This document shows positions 1 to 12,107 of a stretch of DNA of 64,000 nt, in pieces. Location: NCBI RefSeq assembly GCF_905147045.1, contig NC_065904.1, forward strand, positions 1,426,001 to 1,490,000. The letters are read 5' to 3'. The number at the start of each line of letters is the position of its first letter. Positions within the stretch are counted from its first letter, which is position 1. Source of the DNA: Nymphalis io (taxonomy: Eukaryota; Arthropoda; Insecta; Lepidoptera; Nymphalidae). Below the pieces are notes generated by a model. That model was not told the DNA's origin, searched no databases, and worked only from the letters and a program-made list of their open reading frames with translations. A program made the position numbers and the translations under genes.

Positions 1-3000
1 CGAGCGTGCCTAACCAGCTCGCGAGGCTGCCCCACCAGGCCACGCATAATCTCGGGGTGGACCGTCGTGCCGGTTGGTGACCGGAAGGTGGGGTCCCGGC
101 GGCCACTTCCGGGGGGGTTCGGGGGCCCTTCCGTCCGGCGAATCAGTATATTTTCCCTTTTGGCAACCATTTGGGAAAACACGCCTCCATACTTTGCCCA
201 TCCCTATCGTGGCAATACGTCGCTCGCTTCACGTCTCCTTTCCTTATTTTTCCAAATGGTAGCGCAAGTAAGAAATAACGGTCGTTCAGCGGTGCACACC
301 CCCACCATACCCACGCTGTTTGAGGTCGAGTTCTCTAACATCCGAGGACTCCACGCTAACCTCAACGCTGTCCACCGCCATCTCGAGACAGCACGGCCAG
401 CAATGCTGTTTCTCACGGAGACGCAAATACTCCGCCCTGCCGACACCAGCTACCTTAACTATCCCGGTTACATGTTTGAAGAATCTTTTAAAGCGAAAGC
501 CGGAGTATGCTTGTTCGTCAGGGCGGATATTTGTTGTCACCGATTGCGCTACTTGGAGGACCCCTCCTTCTCCATGTTGGTGGTACGTGTGGACCTGGTT
601 CGTCAGAGTCGAGTCTACGTGTGCCTCTACAGATCCCACAATGGTGACTTGGAGACAAGCCGATTATTTGACCATCTTAGTCGGGTGTTTCCTAACGCGG
701 AATTGGTGTTTTTGGGGGATTTTAATGCTCACCATGAATCATGGTTGAAATCCCACAAAACTGACCATGCTGGAAGAACTGCTCATGCTTTTGCTCTCAC
801 ACACGACTTGAACCAACTGGTTGATCAGCCCACCAGGATCCCAGACATTGATGGGCAAGCGCCTTCTCTACTGGATCTTCTGCTGACTTCTCACCCGGTG
901 GAATATCAGGTTGTGGTACAAGCTCCACTTGGTTCTTCGGGTCACGGCCTTATATCTACCAAAGTGCCACAGGCCAAGCTGCCGCCATCAGCGGTATGCA
1001 AACGTCGCGTTTGGCACTATAAGTCGGCAGATTGGGACGGTATGCGCGATTACTATGCGTCAGTCCCTTGGAAGGAACGTTGCTTCAGTGGGAATGACCC
1101 GACAGCTAGTGCCGCTGCTGTTGCTGATGAGATCATGTTAGGAATGGAATACTACATTCCTAGCTCAGATCTCATCAATAGGGGTACGCGTAACCGTTGG
1201 TTCACTCGTGAATGTGCCGACGCTGTATCATCTAAGCAGGCGGCATATCGCGCGTGGATCAACGGCTGCATTAGCGGGGCATCTAACATTGACTCACTGA
1301 AAGCAAACTACAATTAAAATTCCAAGTCCTGTAGGAAGGCATACACGAGAGCGGATGCACAGCGCATTGTACAAATTGGTCATGACCTTATTTCGCATCC
1401 TAGGGGCTCCCGTAGCTTCTGGCGTCTGACCAAGTCTGTGCAAAACAATTTCTGCCAACCTTCGCTGCCACCGCTCAGAAATCTGGACGGATCGCTAGCT
1501 CACTGTCCGCAGGAGAAAGCCGACCTCCTGGCTAAACTCTTTGCCGACAACTCTGTGATCGATGATTGTAGTGTGCAGCCACCAACAATACCTTCATGTG
1601 GCCACACGATGCCTGACATCAAAATCAGGCAACGTGATGTGCGTGCGGAGCTGCAATCACTTGATATACGGAAAGCTAGCGGTCCTGATGGAATACCAGT
1701 CATTGTGCTGAAGAAGTGCGCGGCGGAGCTGTCTCCTGTGTTAATACGCCTGTTCCAACTTTCTCTCTCTTCGGGATGTGTGCCGGAGGCTTAGAGAAGA
1801 GCTAATGTGCAAGCGGTTCCCAAAGAAGGGGATCGGTCTGACCCGGCAAATTATCGGCCAATAGCTATCACCACAGTGCTTTGTAAGGTGATGGAACGGA
1901 TTTTAAACAACCAACTGATCCATTACCTAGAAGATCACTGTCTAATTAATGATCGTCAGTACGGGTTTCGACCAAAACGGTCCACAGGTGATCTTCTAGC
2001 GTACGTAACACACCTCTGGGGTGAAGCTATCGACAAGCATGGAGAATCGTTGGCTGTCAGCCTCGATATCTCCAAGGCTTTCGACAGGGTCTGGCACAGA
2101 AGTCTTCTCTCCAAGCTACCGGCATATGGTCTGCCTGCTTAGCTATGCACCTGGATTGCCAGCTTCCTACACAAGCGTAGCCTTCGTGTTTTAGTAGATG
2201 GTTGCGCTTCACAATTCTATGTAGTGAATTCTGGGGTCCCCCAGGGATCTGTGCTGTCTCCCACACTCTTTCTTTTGCATATAAATGATATGCTCTCCCT
2301 TGAGAACATACATTGCTATGCAGATGATAGTACAGTGCATGGTGGATACCACGGACGCGCAGTGGCTGGGCGGGCGGAAACTGAGGAGAGGCGGGAGAAT
2401 CTTGTCATTGAACTCGATAGGGCGTTAGAGCTCATTGCCAAATGGGGTTCTGATAATCTTGTTGAGTTTAATGCCAAGAAAACACAGGTATGCGCTCTCA
2501 CAGCGAAAAAGTCACCATTTTACCCACATCCCTCCCTCTGTGGCATACCGCTGATGATACAAAGCAAAATCGCCATGCTGGGGATGGACGTTCGCTGCGA
2601 CCTTAGTCCAAGGGATTACATCGAGGCTGTTATAAAAACAGCTTCACGGAAACTCGGAGTTCTGAACAAGGTGCGTCGCTTTTTCACTGTGCCTGCTGTA
2701 CAAAACACAGGTACGGTCTTGCGTGGAATATTGCTCGCACCTTTGGGATGGCTCCGCTAAGTACCTACTTGAGGCCTTGGACCGGTTGCAGCGACGTGCC
2801 GTACGCATTATTGGCGACGTAAAGGTCACAAACACCCTTGAACCTTTACAATTGCGTCGTGAGATAGCAGCACTAAGCGCTTTCTATCGACTGTATCAGG
2901 GCGAGTGCTCTGAGGAATTATTCTCTCTAATTCCTGCTTCCCCCTTCCTTCTTAAGTCCACGCGAGCTGGTTCTCGATGTCACCGCCTAACTGTGACATC

Positions 3001-3275
3001 AATTCCATCGCGCACAAAGAAATTTGGCAACTCCTTTCTTTGTCGCACTACCAAAAAATGGAATTCCTTACCAGCTCACGTGTTCCCCTCCTCTTACAAC
3101 CCGGGTTCCTTCAAACGAGGCGTGAAGAGGCATCTTGCGGGCCGGCAAGGCGGTGACGGCTAGTACAGAACATTCTTCCCGACTGTACTGGCCGTCGTCG
3201 CGTTTGGACTCTACTACCACTTACCATCAGGTGGAGTAGAGTCATTTGCCATCCCGGACATATAAAAAAAAAAAA
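1..3275 (+). mobile_element. J1: nearly full-length Jockey-superfamily LINE, dead, 5' end outside window
   Basis: Non-LTR retrotransposon with apurinic-type endonuclease followed by reverse transcriptase, a short 3' UTR (3164-3260) and a poly(A) run at 3264-3275. The frame is open from base 1, so the 5' UTR or any ORF1 lies left of the window. The 3' UTR holds a stem-loop: 9-bp arms at 3207-3215 and 3235-3243 enclosing the CCACTTACCATCAGGTGG core. It is GC-richer than its surroundings. Two 5'-truncated relatives share its 3' end (30079-30421 minus, 42546-42692 plus). Jockey superfamily is inferred from motif order and RT wording; a CR1-like or Daphne-like clade is possible and needs a tree. 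Confidence 0.93.
256..3163 (+). pseudogene. J1 ORF2: endonuclease/reverse transcriptase, disrupted
   Basis: Start chosen at ATG 256, the first in-frame ATG just before the endonuclease; the frame is open further upstream, so it is not certain. Endonuclease residues visible: Asn28 in SNIRGL, Glu55 in LTETQ, Asp155 and Asn157 in GDFNAHH. The usual Ser-Asp-His near the end reads Ser-Gly-His (GGT at 940-942), so a key acid is lost. RT motifs: DISKAFDRVWH (from 2065), SGVPQGSVLSPTLF (from 2227) and YADDST (2317-2334). The C-terminus ends after WNSLPAHVFPSSYNPG and stops at 3161-3163. Disruptions: TAA at 1315-1317, TAG at 1792-1794 (where Trp is expected), TAG at 2140-2142, and a one-base shift near 2700-2722 after which translation continues one frame over. 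The protein would copy LINE RNA at a nicked chromosomal site; this copy cannot make it. Confidence 0.9.
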
Positions 3276-3987
3276 TCACAAGAATTATAAGCATTGTATT
3301 GAAGATAAGCTAAAAAATTAAAAATACATGGAAATAATAAAGTAAACAGCTAAGGCTGAAACCATACCAGGTCTCTAGAAAATGTTGAAAAAACTCCGCA
3401 TATACATCACTATTGAAAGCTAGAAAACTGGAGCAGATGAAACATTCAGCCGCGGACTTTGACCTCGATACGTTTTCAAAGCCTAGCATTTTTCAATGTT
3501 AGCACATCATCTACGTGTATAACTCATTCAATTTTACGTCTTGTTTCATCGTATTAAAGTGGCTGGGTGTGAAATTTGATAAGGCTCTATACAAACTCTT
3601 TTACACTTTAATCGTGTCTGCTTGGAGTTTGAATAAACAGTCGCTGGAGTTTGTTATTTTCAAAAGGTTTTCTACATTAGTCAATTTCAGTAGTAGACGA
3701 TATAAAAATTAAAGGCAACTGTTTGTTATTTTTAACTTACGTAATGTTATGTTATATTTGGATAAGTTTCTAAATATAAAATTTCTTAGAAGTGAATGGC
3801 TAAAATAGGTTAAATATATACATACGTGAAAAAACAATCAGCCGACGGACCAGTTTATTATTTGTCTCAAGGCGCCACCCACTCACCTGGTATTTTATCG
3901 ACAATCAATGATGATAGAGTAGTATTAGGTAAATGTCAGCTATGAAATAGAATCTCGCTTCTAGATGTAGTAACTACTACGTCTTTA
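3276..3987. other. No gene seen
   Basis: AT-rich sequence between J1 and the first SINE A relic. A 65-codon ORF at 3515-3712 (plus) has no recognisable motif and is taken as chance. Confidence 0.6.
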
Positions 3988-4166
3988 GGCGAAATGGCTC
4001 GGTGGTTATGACTATGTGAGGAAATCTACATGTGTCTTATTTCACATAAATTCTGCCACGTGTGTCCACTAACCCGCATTGGAGCAGCGTAGTTCTAGAA
4101 GCTCAAACCTTCTTCTCAAAAGTTGAGAAGGCTTTAGCCCCGCAGTAATACATAAACAGCCTGTTT
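3988..4166 (+). repeat. SINE A copy, internally deleted
   Basis: Keeps the tRNA-like start (GAAATGGCTCGGTGGTTATG) and then jumps at about 4012 to the body (GAGGAAATCTACATGTGTC) and the 3' part ending in AAACAGCCTG. The B-box section is missing, so it could not be transcribed by Pol III from an intact internal promoter. Confidence 0.75.
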
Positions 4167-6540
4167 CTTCTTCTTAATTTTTACCCTTACCTGCCTACTC
4201 GTTAACCATAAAAATAAATTATTGTAAATATATACTAAGTACATAAATGTGATGAATTTAATAATCCCGCTCAGTAAAACCTTTTATAATTTATCCTGCT
4301 TAAGTTTTAAGCTCAACTCATAATATTTTATTCGACAAAAAGCGATCTGAAATTAAACAAAATAAACGACATTATTGATAAAGTCGTTGCTTTTGTTTAT
4401 TTCTATGTGTAAAATACTTTGTTAATCAACATGGCTTTAAAAATATAATTTATATATACTTATATTGGATCAAAGAGACAGGAATATTGTTTAACATATG
4501 AGATTTTGTCTTGATTTCAGTAACATTATTATATTTATAAGAACATTTCATTTGTTTATTTTCTAAAAGCTTTGTCTCTGTCTTTGCATTAGATTCAGAC
4601 AGAATAATGATAGCTTTTGATTATATTTTAGGCTGACTACATAAATATTAGTGTAGTAGACAAAAATCTTGAGAATATTTAAAGTATTTTTTTTGTTAAA
4701 GTCTTTGGATTAAATAATAATATCTAATAGACATAATGCTTTAAAATAAGATGTGACGTTCAATCATACTCCCATAACAGTTTCAATGCGTTAGAAATTG
4801 TGGTATCTAGAAAAGAAATGAAAGAAGAAAAGACGAGACCAGGTGAATTGGTATTCGATAAATTTATAAAAGCCTGTATGAATGTTCAAGCGTGTACGTA
4901 AATCAAGGGTTACCGAAGCAATGTGTCAAAGCACAATTTACGCTCTCCAAATTTATTCAGATTGACGTCACGGAAAAAGGAATTCGTCAGTTATTATTTA
5001 ATATTTCGCCAGCGAATGTTTTTGGGGAGTATATTTTTTTCCCAATGAATGATCACGTAAGGAAACATTTTAAGGTTGAATTGAATTTATGTAACATACG
5101 ATTAAATTACGCAAGATATATGTGTATAGAATTTATGGTTATAGAACTTTTTTGTCTCGAAACTACGTTGGAGCTAGATAACTGTTACAAGTTTTCAAAT
5201 TATGGTAAAGTTGTACTCCACAAACGATAACCAAATAACGTGTACTCACAAATTAAGAACATCAAATAATTAAATAGTATGTAGTTTTGAACGGCTAGTT
5301 GTGCGACTGCGGACTTAGAGTTATAAACTGATTAAGGTCATATAATAGTAGCACATTTGTAATGACACTACGGAATAGCCCAAACTTCTGATGTCCAAGT
5401 CTATCATTTTCAATTCAAATTTCAAGTTCATCAGGGATGAACACTTATCATCTGGTAACATATTTGTGTCGTTGCCATTAATTTCTGAATAAAAAAAAAA
5501 AAAAAAACTAATAATGAAAACAATTCTTCAAAAATTGTCAACCAGTCGCTCTAGGCTGGATTTTCATGTAACGGCAATGTCTCACAATATTGGTAACACA
5601 ATAATGGAAATTTCAAATTCTAGTAAAATGAACTTCAACATATTATTTTTTTCATTCACTTACATGTTTCAACCACTAACATTCAACATCAAATACTTTG
5701 CTCCCAGTATATTCAATAGAACATTAAGAAAACGAGAAACAAATGAAATTTTTAATAATATTGTTGTATTCTGGCAATTCTGTTTCAATGACAACGTGTA
5801 ACTTACGATAATTATTATTTCTCTACAGGGTTTATATAATTCTGAAACTTTCATTATCAATTGTTCAGAAAAATAATTAAAGAGGTTTTTCTTATAGTGC
5901 AACTGTCCTAACAAAACAAACAAAGGGAGTCGCCCTTATAACTTTATATAACTATATTTTTGTTTATAACCCAAATATAATGAAATCTTTGAAATAAATA
6001 GAAATATATATATTTTTTGGTATTTAATATATTGAATAATGAATATATTTAATATATTGATAGCTTTTCTATTAAAAGAAGGCAAAAGTTTATTTCAAAA
6101 AATCCTACTTTAAAAAAAAAACCTAATAATAAAAAAAATTATTAGTTATTCAATCTTTTTAGCATTTTTGAATTATCATGTTACAGGATTGTATGGAATG
6201 TAAAGGCACTATTTATGTGGATCTTTTGAGAAAATCCGCCAAGAAACTAAGTATTTACTCTATTCCTCCAACGAAATGAAAAGTAAACTTTATATTGTTA
6301 TATAATTCTTGTATGGAAACGAATATGAACTTTACTTTTTCTATTTTCTTTTTCTAGATTCTTAACATCAAATTGAAATTGACTTAGAGGTCAAATAAAA
6401 ATAGCTGATATCCGCCTCGATGTTAGTTTCTATAGTCAAATTATATTATAAGCAAAACCTGTGTAGGATTAGATCAATTCATGCGCAGACGGAAACTTGT
6501 TATTTCCTACTTTACTACAAAAAAATACTTTATCATCTTA
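4167..6540. other. No gene seen
   Basis: AT-rich. A 112-codon ORF at 4892-5230 (plus) and a 95-codon ORF at 5514-5801 (plus) show no known motif, no splice context that I trust and composition like their surroundings. Poly(A) of 17 at about 5491-5507. Confidence 0.55.
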
Positions 6541-6730
6541 GGAGTGGCGCAGTGGTTAGAGTACGTCAATCTTAATTGAGTATTGTTGGTTTAAACACGG
6601 GCAAACAACACTAAATTTTCTCGCACTCGGCGGTGAAGGTAACTTGTGAAGAAACTTGTTTCAACCCTCCAGCCAAACCTCCTCCTCAAAGAGAAGAAGA
6701 CACAAGACTGGTCTAAACCAGCTGTGGGTT
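6541..6730 (+). repeat. Diverged SINE A-like element
   Basis: Begins with the tRNA-like A box GTGGCGCAGTGGTTAGAG, keeps a B-box-like GGTTTAAACACGGGC and the GGTGAAGG...GTGAAGAAAC body, but the 3' half is strongly changed. Assignment rests on the order of these blocks. Confidence 0.6.
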
Positions 6731-7130
6731 AGTTTTATCATCTTTATTTATTTAACGTAATAAGAACTATTTGATTAGTATGACATTTTCTAAAATCAAT
6801 AGAAATTTTATCCAAGGACATAAAATTGTTACTAAGTTAAGGTAAGAGTAACGGAATTGTGAAATGTCATTCCGGAAATGGTAGAGACATTGTTGTCTCT
6901 TTTGTTATTTTTGGCATTCATTGTCAATGCTTTCAGTATCAGATGGTTTGGTAATGGCTGTCTGTGTGTTATTTCCGGTATTCCGTTTTGGTATGGGAAG
7001 AGATTTATCATTATAAATGAGGAAAATATTATATGGAAGTATTTTCCGAGAATATTTTTTGCTTCGAAATATGTTATATTTTCGATTTTATTTGAAATGT
7101 TTATTTATTTACGTAATATGAATCGGAATG
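6731..7130. other. No gene seen
   Basis: Includes the first part of a 96-codon hydrophobic ORF (6878-7168, plus) whose 3' end lies inside a SINE B copy. It is therefore unlikely to be a real gene. Confidence 0.55.
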
Positions 7131-7416
7131 TACTGGTGGTAGGGCTTTGTGCAAGTTCGTCTGGGTAGATACCACCCACTCATCAGATATTCTGCCACAA
7201 AACATCAGTTCTTGGTATTGTTGTGTTCCGGTTTGAAAGGTGAGTTACTTTGTGTAATTACAGGCACGGGGGACATAATATCTTATTTCCCAAGGTTACT
7301 GACGCATTGGCGATGTAAGCGATGGTTAAGATTCCTACAATGCCAATGTTAATGGGCGTTGATGACCACTTACCATTAGGTGGCCCACCTACCTTTTTTA
7401 TATATTAAAAAAAAAA
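7131..7416 (+). repeat. SINE B copy, full length
   Basis: Starts at the family's constant 5' end (TACTGGTGGTAGGGCTTTGT), runs through the GTACCACCCACTCATCAGAT-like and ACAGGCACGGGGGACATAAT blocks and ends with GACCACTTACCATTAGGTGG and poly(A) at 7407-7416. Several copies in the window start at the same base, so this is a discrete element rather than a random LINE truncation. Confidence 0.85.
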
Positions 7417-9610
7417 CAAGTAATTTTGCTTGTTAAAATTTTAGTTAACCTTCTATTTATATAAAACAAAATATTTAGTATACCAGTGTGACTACTGCAA
7501 GTTTTTCTTTTACTTCTTCGATAGCATTGACGTTAACTGTGATTTATATGGAATTCCGATTATTGTCACTAGACGGCGTTGTTTTCATTCCATACAAATA
7601 CATATATTGTATTGTCACCAGCACTAACTATGTTTGCAAGACTCCTCTGTTTCTAAATTCAATATAACAAGATTTATCCCACATATACTGACATATGACG
7701 TTAATAGACGTTTTAAAAATCCGTCGCAAGCATAAATTACATTTTTGAAGATTGTTTTCTAAATGAAAGTGTAATTTCACCCGAGTCACCAAAATAACGT
7801 TTTATATGTAATTAAAAAAATATTTAACCGTTCGAAAGACACTCAGAAACGCGCATAATTTTATTACCAAGCTATGAATTAAGTTCTTCAATGACTCTAC
7901 TATTTACATATTCAATGAAGTCCTTCCAAATTTGTAACAACTACTTCAAAATTTATAAGCTTTTGATCTTTTTTAATCACCTCTTTAAAAAAATACTTTA
8001 TAATTTCACTATCTTTCACTCTTCCACGGATCTTTTGCTCTTTCAAAGGAGTTTCCAAGTTTTAATTACAAAACTTAATTGGTTAGGTTTGTTTGGCGAA
8101 CCGACAAACTTCGAGCAAATTGACAAATAGTGTAAAATCTGTTTTTGATGTTGATCGAGATAAAATACTTATTCGAATAATTTTTCATAACCATTGTTAT
8201 GAGTATAATTCAATACTACTTTTAATTGAAGCTGTTGGTCACCTTATAAAATGACAAAGTTAACTAGAACATGGCGGGTTTGACTCATTTATTAATATAT
8301 ATTATATTATTTATATTATATTATATAGCAAGCGTATGTGACGTAAACAGTAAATTATCGGAATTTACAAAGTTGCATTAGGTGTCTTAAATAAGCGATC
8401 TCTTCCAGTCCTTTCCAATCGCTAATTGCAAACGTGCAATGTAAGCTTTAATAGTGGGGCGACTCTTAGTGGATTAAACAAAATGTAAATAAAACTGCTA
8501 ATAGAAAATTAGCAGTCAATAAAAGTTTATTTAAAAAAACATACAATTGAAACGATAAGGAAAAAAATATGGCGATCATAAACATCAAAATTGATAGTTA
8601 ACGAAGTAATTAATAATTAAAGAAAATAAAGAGGTTAATAATATGCAGTAAAATAAATATAATTTGATTATTATCATAATAATATAATTATATTATATAT
8701 TATACAAATTCTGACACACACAAGGGAGTAGGGAATGGTGGTTGAGAGGGACATGACGCCGTAATGGAGCGTCATGCCTTTTGCCGTCACGGCATATAAA
8801 TGTATCGAAATAAAAACATTTAAAAAGTTACACAAAATATTATATTTTCATTGTAATAATTCACCTATAAGTTCTTGACAAATCAACTGAAATTTCCATA
8901 TAAAAACAATATAATATCTACGCATATTACAATATATTATCTAAGCATAGACATTCAAAAATATTGTTATATCAGTCAGTCTATTTTATCGACAAGCCTT
9001 ACTAATGTCTGAGCAAAATAATAGTAGATTTATTTCTATTGGTTTCGGCCCAAAGTTAATAATATATTTTCGAGATGATTTTAGCACATTTCTTGCCTGA
9101 ATGGATACTTACTACGAACTCAATAAATGCTACGTGTTTTTATGTGTGATTGCGAAGGGTTGCGAGCGTTCTTTAATTACGCAAGGGACAAACAACTCAG
9201 CGAAGGTCGCAGTGCATTGAAATAATGAATCCTATAACATTGCCAATGCCAAGACGTGTCCAATTAAAACGACAGTGACTGTCTTTTATTAAACAAAAAA
9301 CAAAAAGTTTGATAAACGTTTGATATTTTTAGTTATTTTATTACTTACTTTCTTATTTTAATTGAATATAAGTAGGCAGACACACAAGCCGACGGAAATT
9401 GGCACCACCAAGCTTGAGAACTAAGATTTTTATTGTGTGTAGTTACACTGCCTCTCTTTAAACTGTTATTATGAAGCCATTACCATATACCGACAATAAT
9501 ATTAATAGATACTTATTTGTAAACAGCTCATGTGTTTCCAGGAAAATGCTAAAAAATATCGAATACAACATTAAAAAAGTGTTTACAAAATATTATATTT
9601 TTAATTATTG
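7417..9610. other. No gene seen; one GC-richer hairpin
   Basis: AT-rich, with alternating A/T tracts at 8296-8330 and 8640-8705. A small island at 8740-8800 contains the hairpin CATGACGC (8752-8759) / GCGTCATG (8769-8776). A 79-codon ORF at 7891-8130 (plus) has no recognisable feature. Confidence 0.55.
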
Positions 9611-9894
9611 ACTGGTGGTAGAGCTTTGCAAGCTTTGGGTAGGTACCACCCACTCATCAGATATTCAACCGCAAAACAGCAGTACTTGGTATTTTTGTGT
9701 TTCGGTTTGAAGGGTGACTGTTCTAATGTAATTACAGGCACAAGGGACATAACATCTTAGTTCCCAAGGTTGGTGGCGCATTGGTGATGTAAGTGGTTAA
9801 CATTTCTTACAATGCAAATGTCTATGGGCGTTGGTGGCCACTTACCATCAGGTGGCCCATATGCTCGCCCGCCTAGATATTCTATAAAAAAAAA
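9611..9894 (+). repeat. SINE B copy, full length
   Basis: Near-complete copy from ACTGGTGGTAGAGCTTTGC to poly(A) at 9885-9894. The 3' part carries GCCACTTACCATCAGGTGG and GCTCGCCCGCCTAGATATT. Good reference copy for the family. Confidence 0.88.
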
Positions 9895-11157
9895 TATTTT
9901 TCATAAATTTAAACTTTAATGAAAGTCAAAATGATTGGCTTACATCCAATTTTAAACAGATTTTCAATACACAAATTATATCGAATTCAAAATTTCTTAT
10001 AATTAAAATTGGACTATTGCAGTTCTATAAAAATAAAAATCATACCGACTTATTTTTGATTTACACTTGGTTAAATAGTCCTCTTTTATTGCAAACAACA
10101 TTTTTTTTATTTGAAAGTAGCATATACTATAGATGTACCGTTGCATAATGCATTCAAAATTTGAAGTGCAGCTTTCAGGTTTTAGCTAGGGAAGCTAATC
10201 CTGTCCGTCTATTTAATTAATTTGTGCAAATACCTATAATCAGAAAATTGATTGTGTACCCTTTTTTATAAACTGCAAATTGCAATATTAGTATCGTATA
10301 GTGTAGTTATAGTAATTTGTAGTCAGTGTTCGAAATCGACTTACTGTGACCAGCTATTCCGAATTATTGTAGTCAAAATCGCATACATTTTAATGCTATA
10401 AAATGAAATGCTTTATTCAAATTCGACCTTGAAATTTTAATATTTTTCGCTATTAAAAGATCTCCATTAAAAAGTAGCTCAAATAATGTCTTAAAATAAA
10501 AAATATAAATAAGTAGGTATTCTAAAACATTTAAAAAAATCTCTTCTTAAATGTAAACTGGTTAATAAATAAGCGATTAAATTTCACCGGTTTTATCATT
10601 GCCACGTATACCGTTATCACGGCGCCAATAGAGGCATGCAATGGACATTTATTCATGAAATTGTATTTTATGATTTAGATCGTTAACTGTAAAATATTGC
10701 AATGTGAACTAGGCACTTCGAAAATGGTGTTTTCAGAGGAATTCAAACCTTTTAAACTAAGGAAGTAAGAGTGAATACGCTTGAATATATATTTGAAATA
10801 AATTATAATAAACATATTTGGCATCCAAATAGAATACAGTATTGAGACACAGTGTCAATATTTTAAAATATCTTTGCAACCCTTACATAAGCACATATAT
10901 AACTTATAAGGTCAGTGTATAAACAAATCTCTCTTTTCTTCTATCTAAAACCCTGTTTTAATATCCATACTAAAATGACAGGCTGGTTCATTTTGTTCCA
11001 GAGAATCAAAACTTTGATTCAACTGGAAAATGCTGAAAGCATTCTAGCTAATATTTCACGGTGTCATTATTTGTTCATAACATATAAATAATTATTATGT
11101 ATAGGTGACAATATAATAATTAGCTTTTATCATGCTTATAATATCCTTTTTTTTATA
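9895..11157. other. No gene seen; one TCAAGGTCG site
   Basis: AT-rich. Contains the first of four dispersed TCAAGGTCR sites (minus strand, 10424-10432) in the context AAATTCGACCTTGAAATTTT. Confidence 0.55.
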
Positions 11158-11418
11158 ATATCCTGGGACATTTTTTACACACCGCCATCTGATTCCAAAT
11201 TAAGCTTGTACAAAGCTTGTGCTATGGAAACCAGACAACTGATATACTACATATACTACTATTCTTTTGTAAATACATAATTATATAAAAAAATACACCC
11301 AGACTCAGGACAAACAGACATGTTCATGCACACAAATGTCTGTCCTGGGTGGGAATCGAACCCACAAACTTCGGCGTGAAAAGGCAAGTATTTACCAACC
11401 ACGCAAACCGGCTCGTCC
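11158..11418 (-). repeat. SINE C copy, full length
   Basis: Read on the minus strand: a tRNA-like head with A box and B box (GGGTTCGATTCCCACCCAGG) and an anticodon arm resembling tRNA-Glu (CTTTTCACGCCGAAG here), then CAGACATTTGTGTGCATGAA, the TCTGGTTTCCATAGCACAAG block, and TGTCCCAGGATATTAT at the 3' end. One extra base in the anticodon loop compared with sister copies. Confidence 0.85.
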
Positions 11419-11927
11419 ATCTATATCGTATATCTAATGATAATATAAATAAAAATAATAAAATACTTAACTGTTTGGTTTTTAAACACGAAAAGAATAA
11501 AACGGAACCATTAGTGATGTTTAGCGTTAGAATATATTATGTGTGGGTAGTACTTAACCAGACGGGCGTACACAAATTCATATCATATTATATATTTCAA
11601 TGGGCTTTACCGTACACATATATATAATTGATCAAATTTTCATTTTAAAAAACCTAATTTTAACCATGAAATATACCAGTATACAATTATTCTGCTAACA
11701 TTAGCTCGGGGCAGAATATGCGCTTCAACGGCGCCTGTTGGATATTATACTCTAGAGGAAACTTCATATATACAGCACACCATTAATTGATTAATACCTA
11801 TAGCAGCGATTGCTTTCAATAATGCGATATAATTCACTTTACGATACATATCTGTCATGGATATTTGAAAGATTAAACAAGTTCTTAACAAATCTAACCG
11901 CGTGTTTCAAGTTAATCTAAAGTAACA

Positions 11928-12107
11928 CTGACGAACCAGCTTTCGCCGGCGACTTTTCCGAACCGATATGACATAGCAACCTTCAAGAAAAGAGCGTTCT
12001 CATTCCTTAAATACCTACAAAGCACTTGCAAGCCCTCGGGTGTTGCAGATGTCCATGGGCGGATGTAAAATGATCCTGCTCGTTTGCCCCACTATTACAT
12101 AAAAAAA
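11928..12107 (+). pseudogene. 3' end of a CR1/Jockey-like LINE (RT C-terminus plus 3' UTR)
   Basis: From 11931 the frame reads Thr-Asn-Gln-Leu-Ser-Pro-Ala-Thr-Phe-Pro-Asn-Arg-Tyr-Asp-Ile, then TFKKRAFSFLK, then PSGVADVHGR and a stop at about 12066, the usual C-terminal wording of a lepidopteran LINE. The 3' UTR ends GCTCGTTTGCCCCACTATTA and poly(A) at 12100-12107. The stretch from ATGTCCATGGGCGG to the poly(A) parallels the last 70 bases of SINE B, suggesting that this LINE type is the donor of the SINE B tail. Upstream sequence back to about 11700 may belong to the same relic but is too eroded to assign. Confidence 0.72.

Noticed and set aside
4892..5230. 112-codon ORF on the plus strand
   Set aside because: No recognisable domain, AT-rich composition like its surroundings, no credible splice or promoter context.
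6878..7168. 96-codon hydrophobic ORF
   Set aside because: Its end is translated from the start of a SINE B copy and the rest is T-rich DNA, which naturally gives hydrophobic residues.
7131..7416. SINE B as a 5S rRNA-derived SINE (word GCAGTACTTGG)
   Set aside because: Only about ten bases match the 5S internal promoter region, and the order and 5' end do not fit 5S rRNA.
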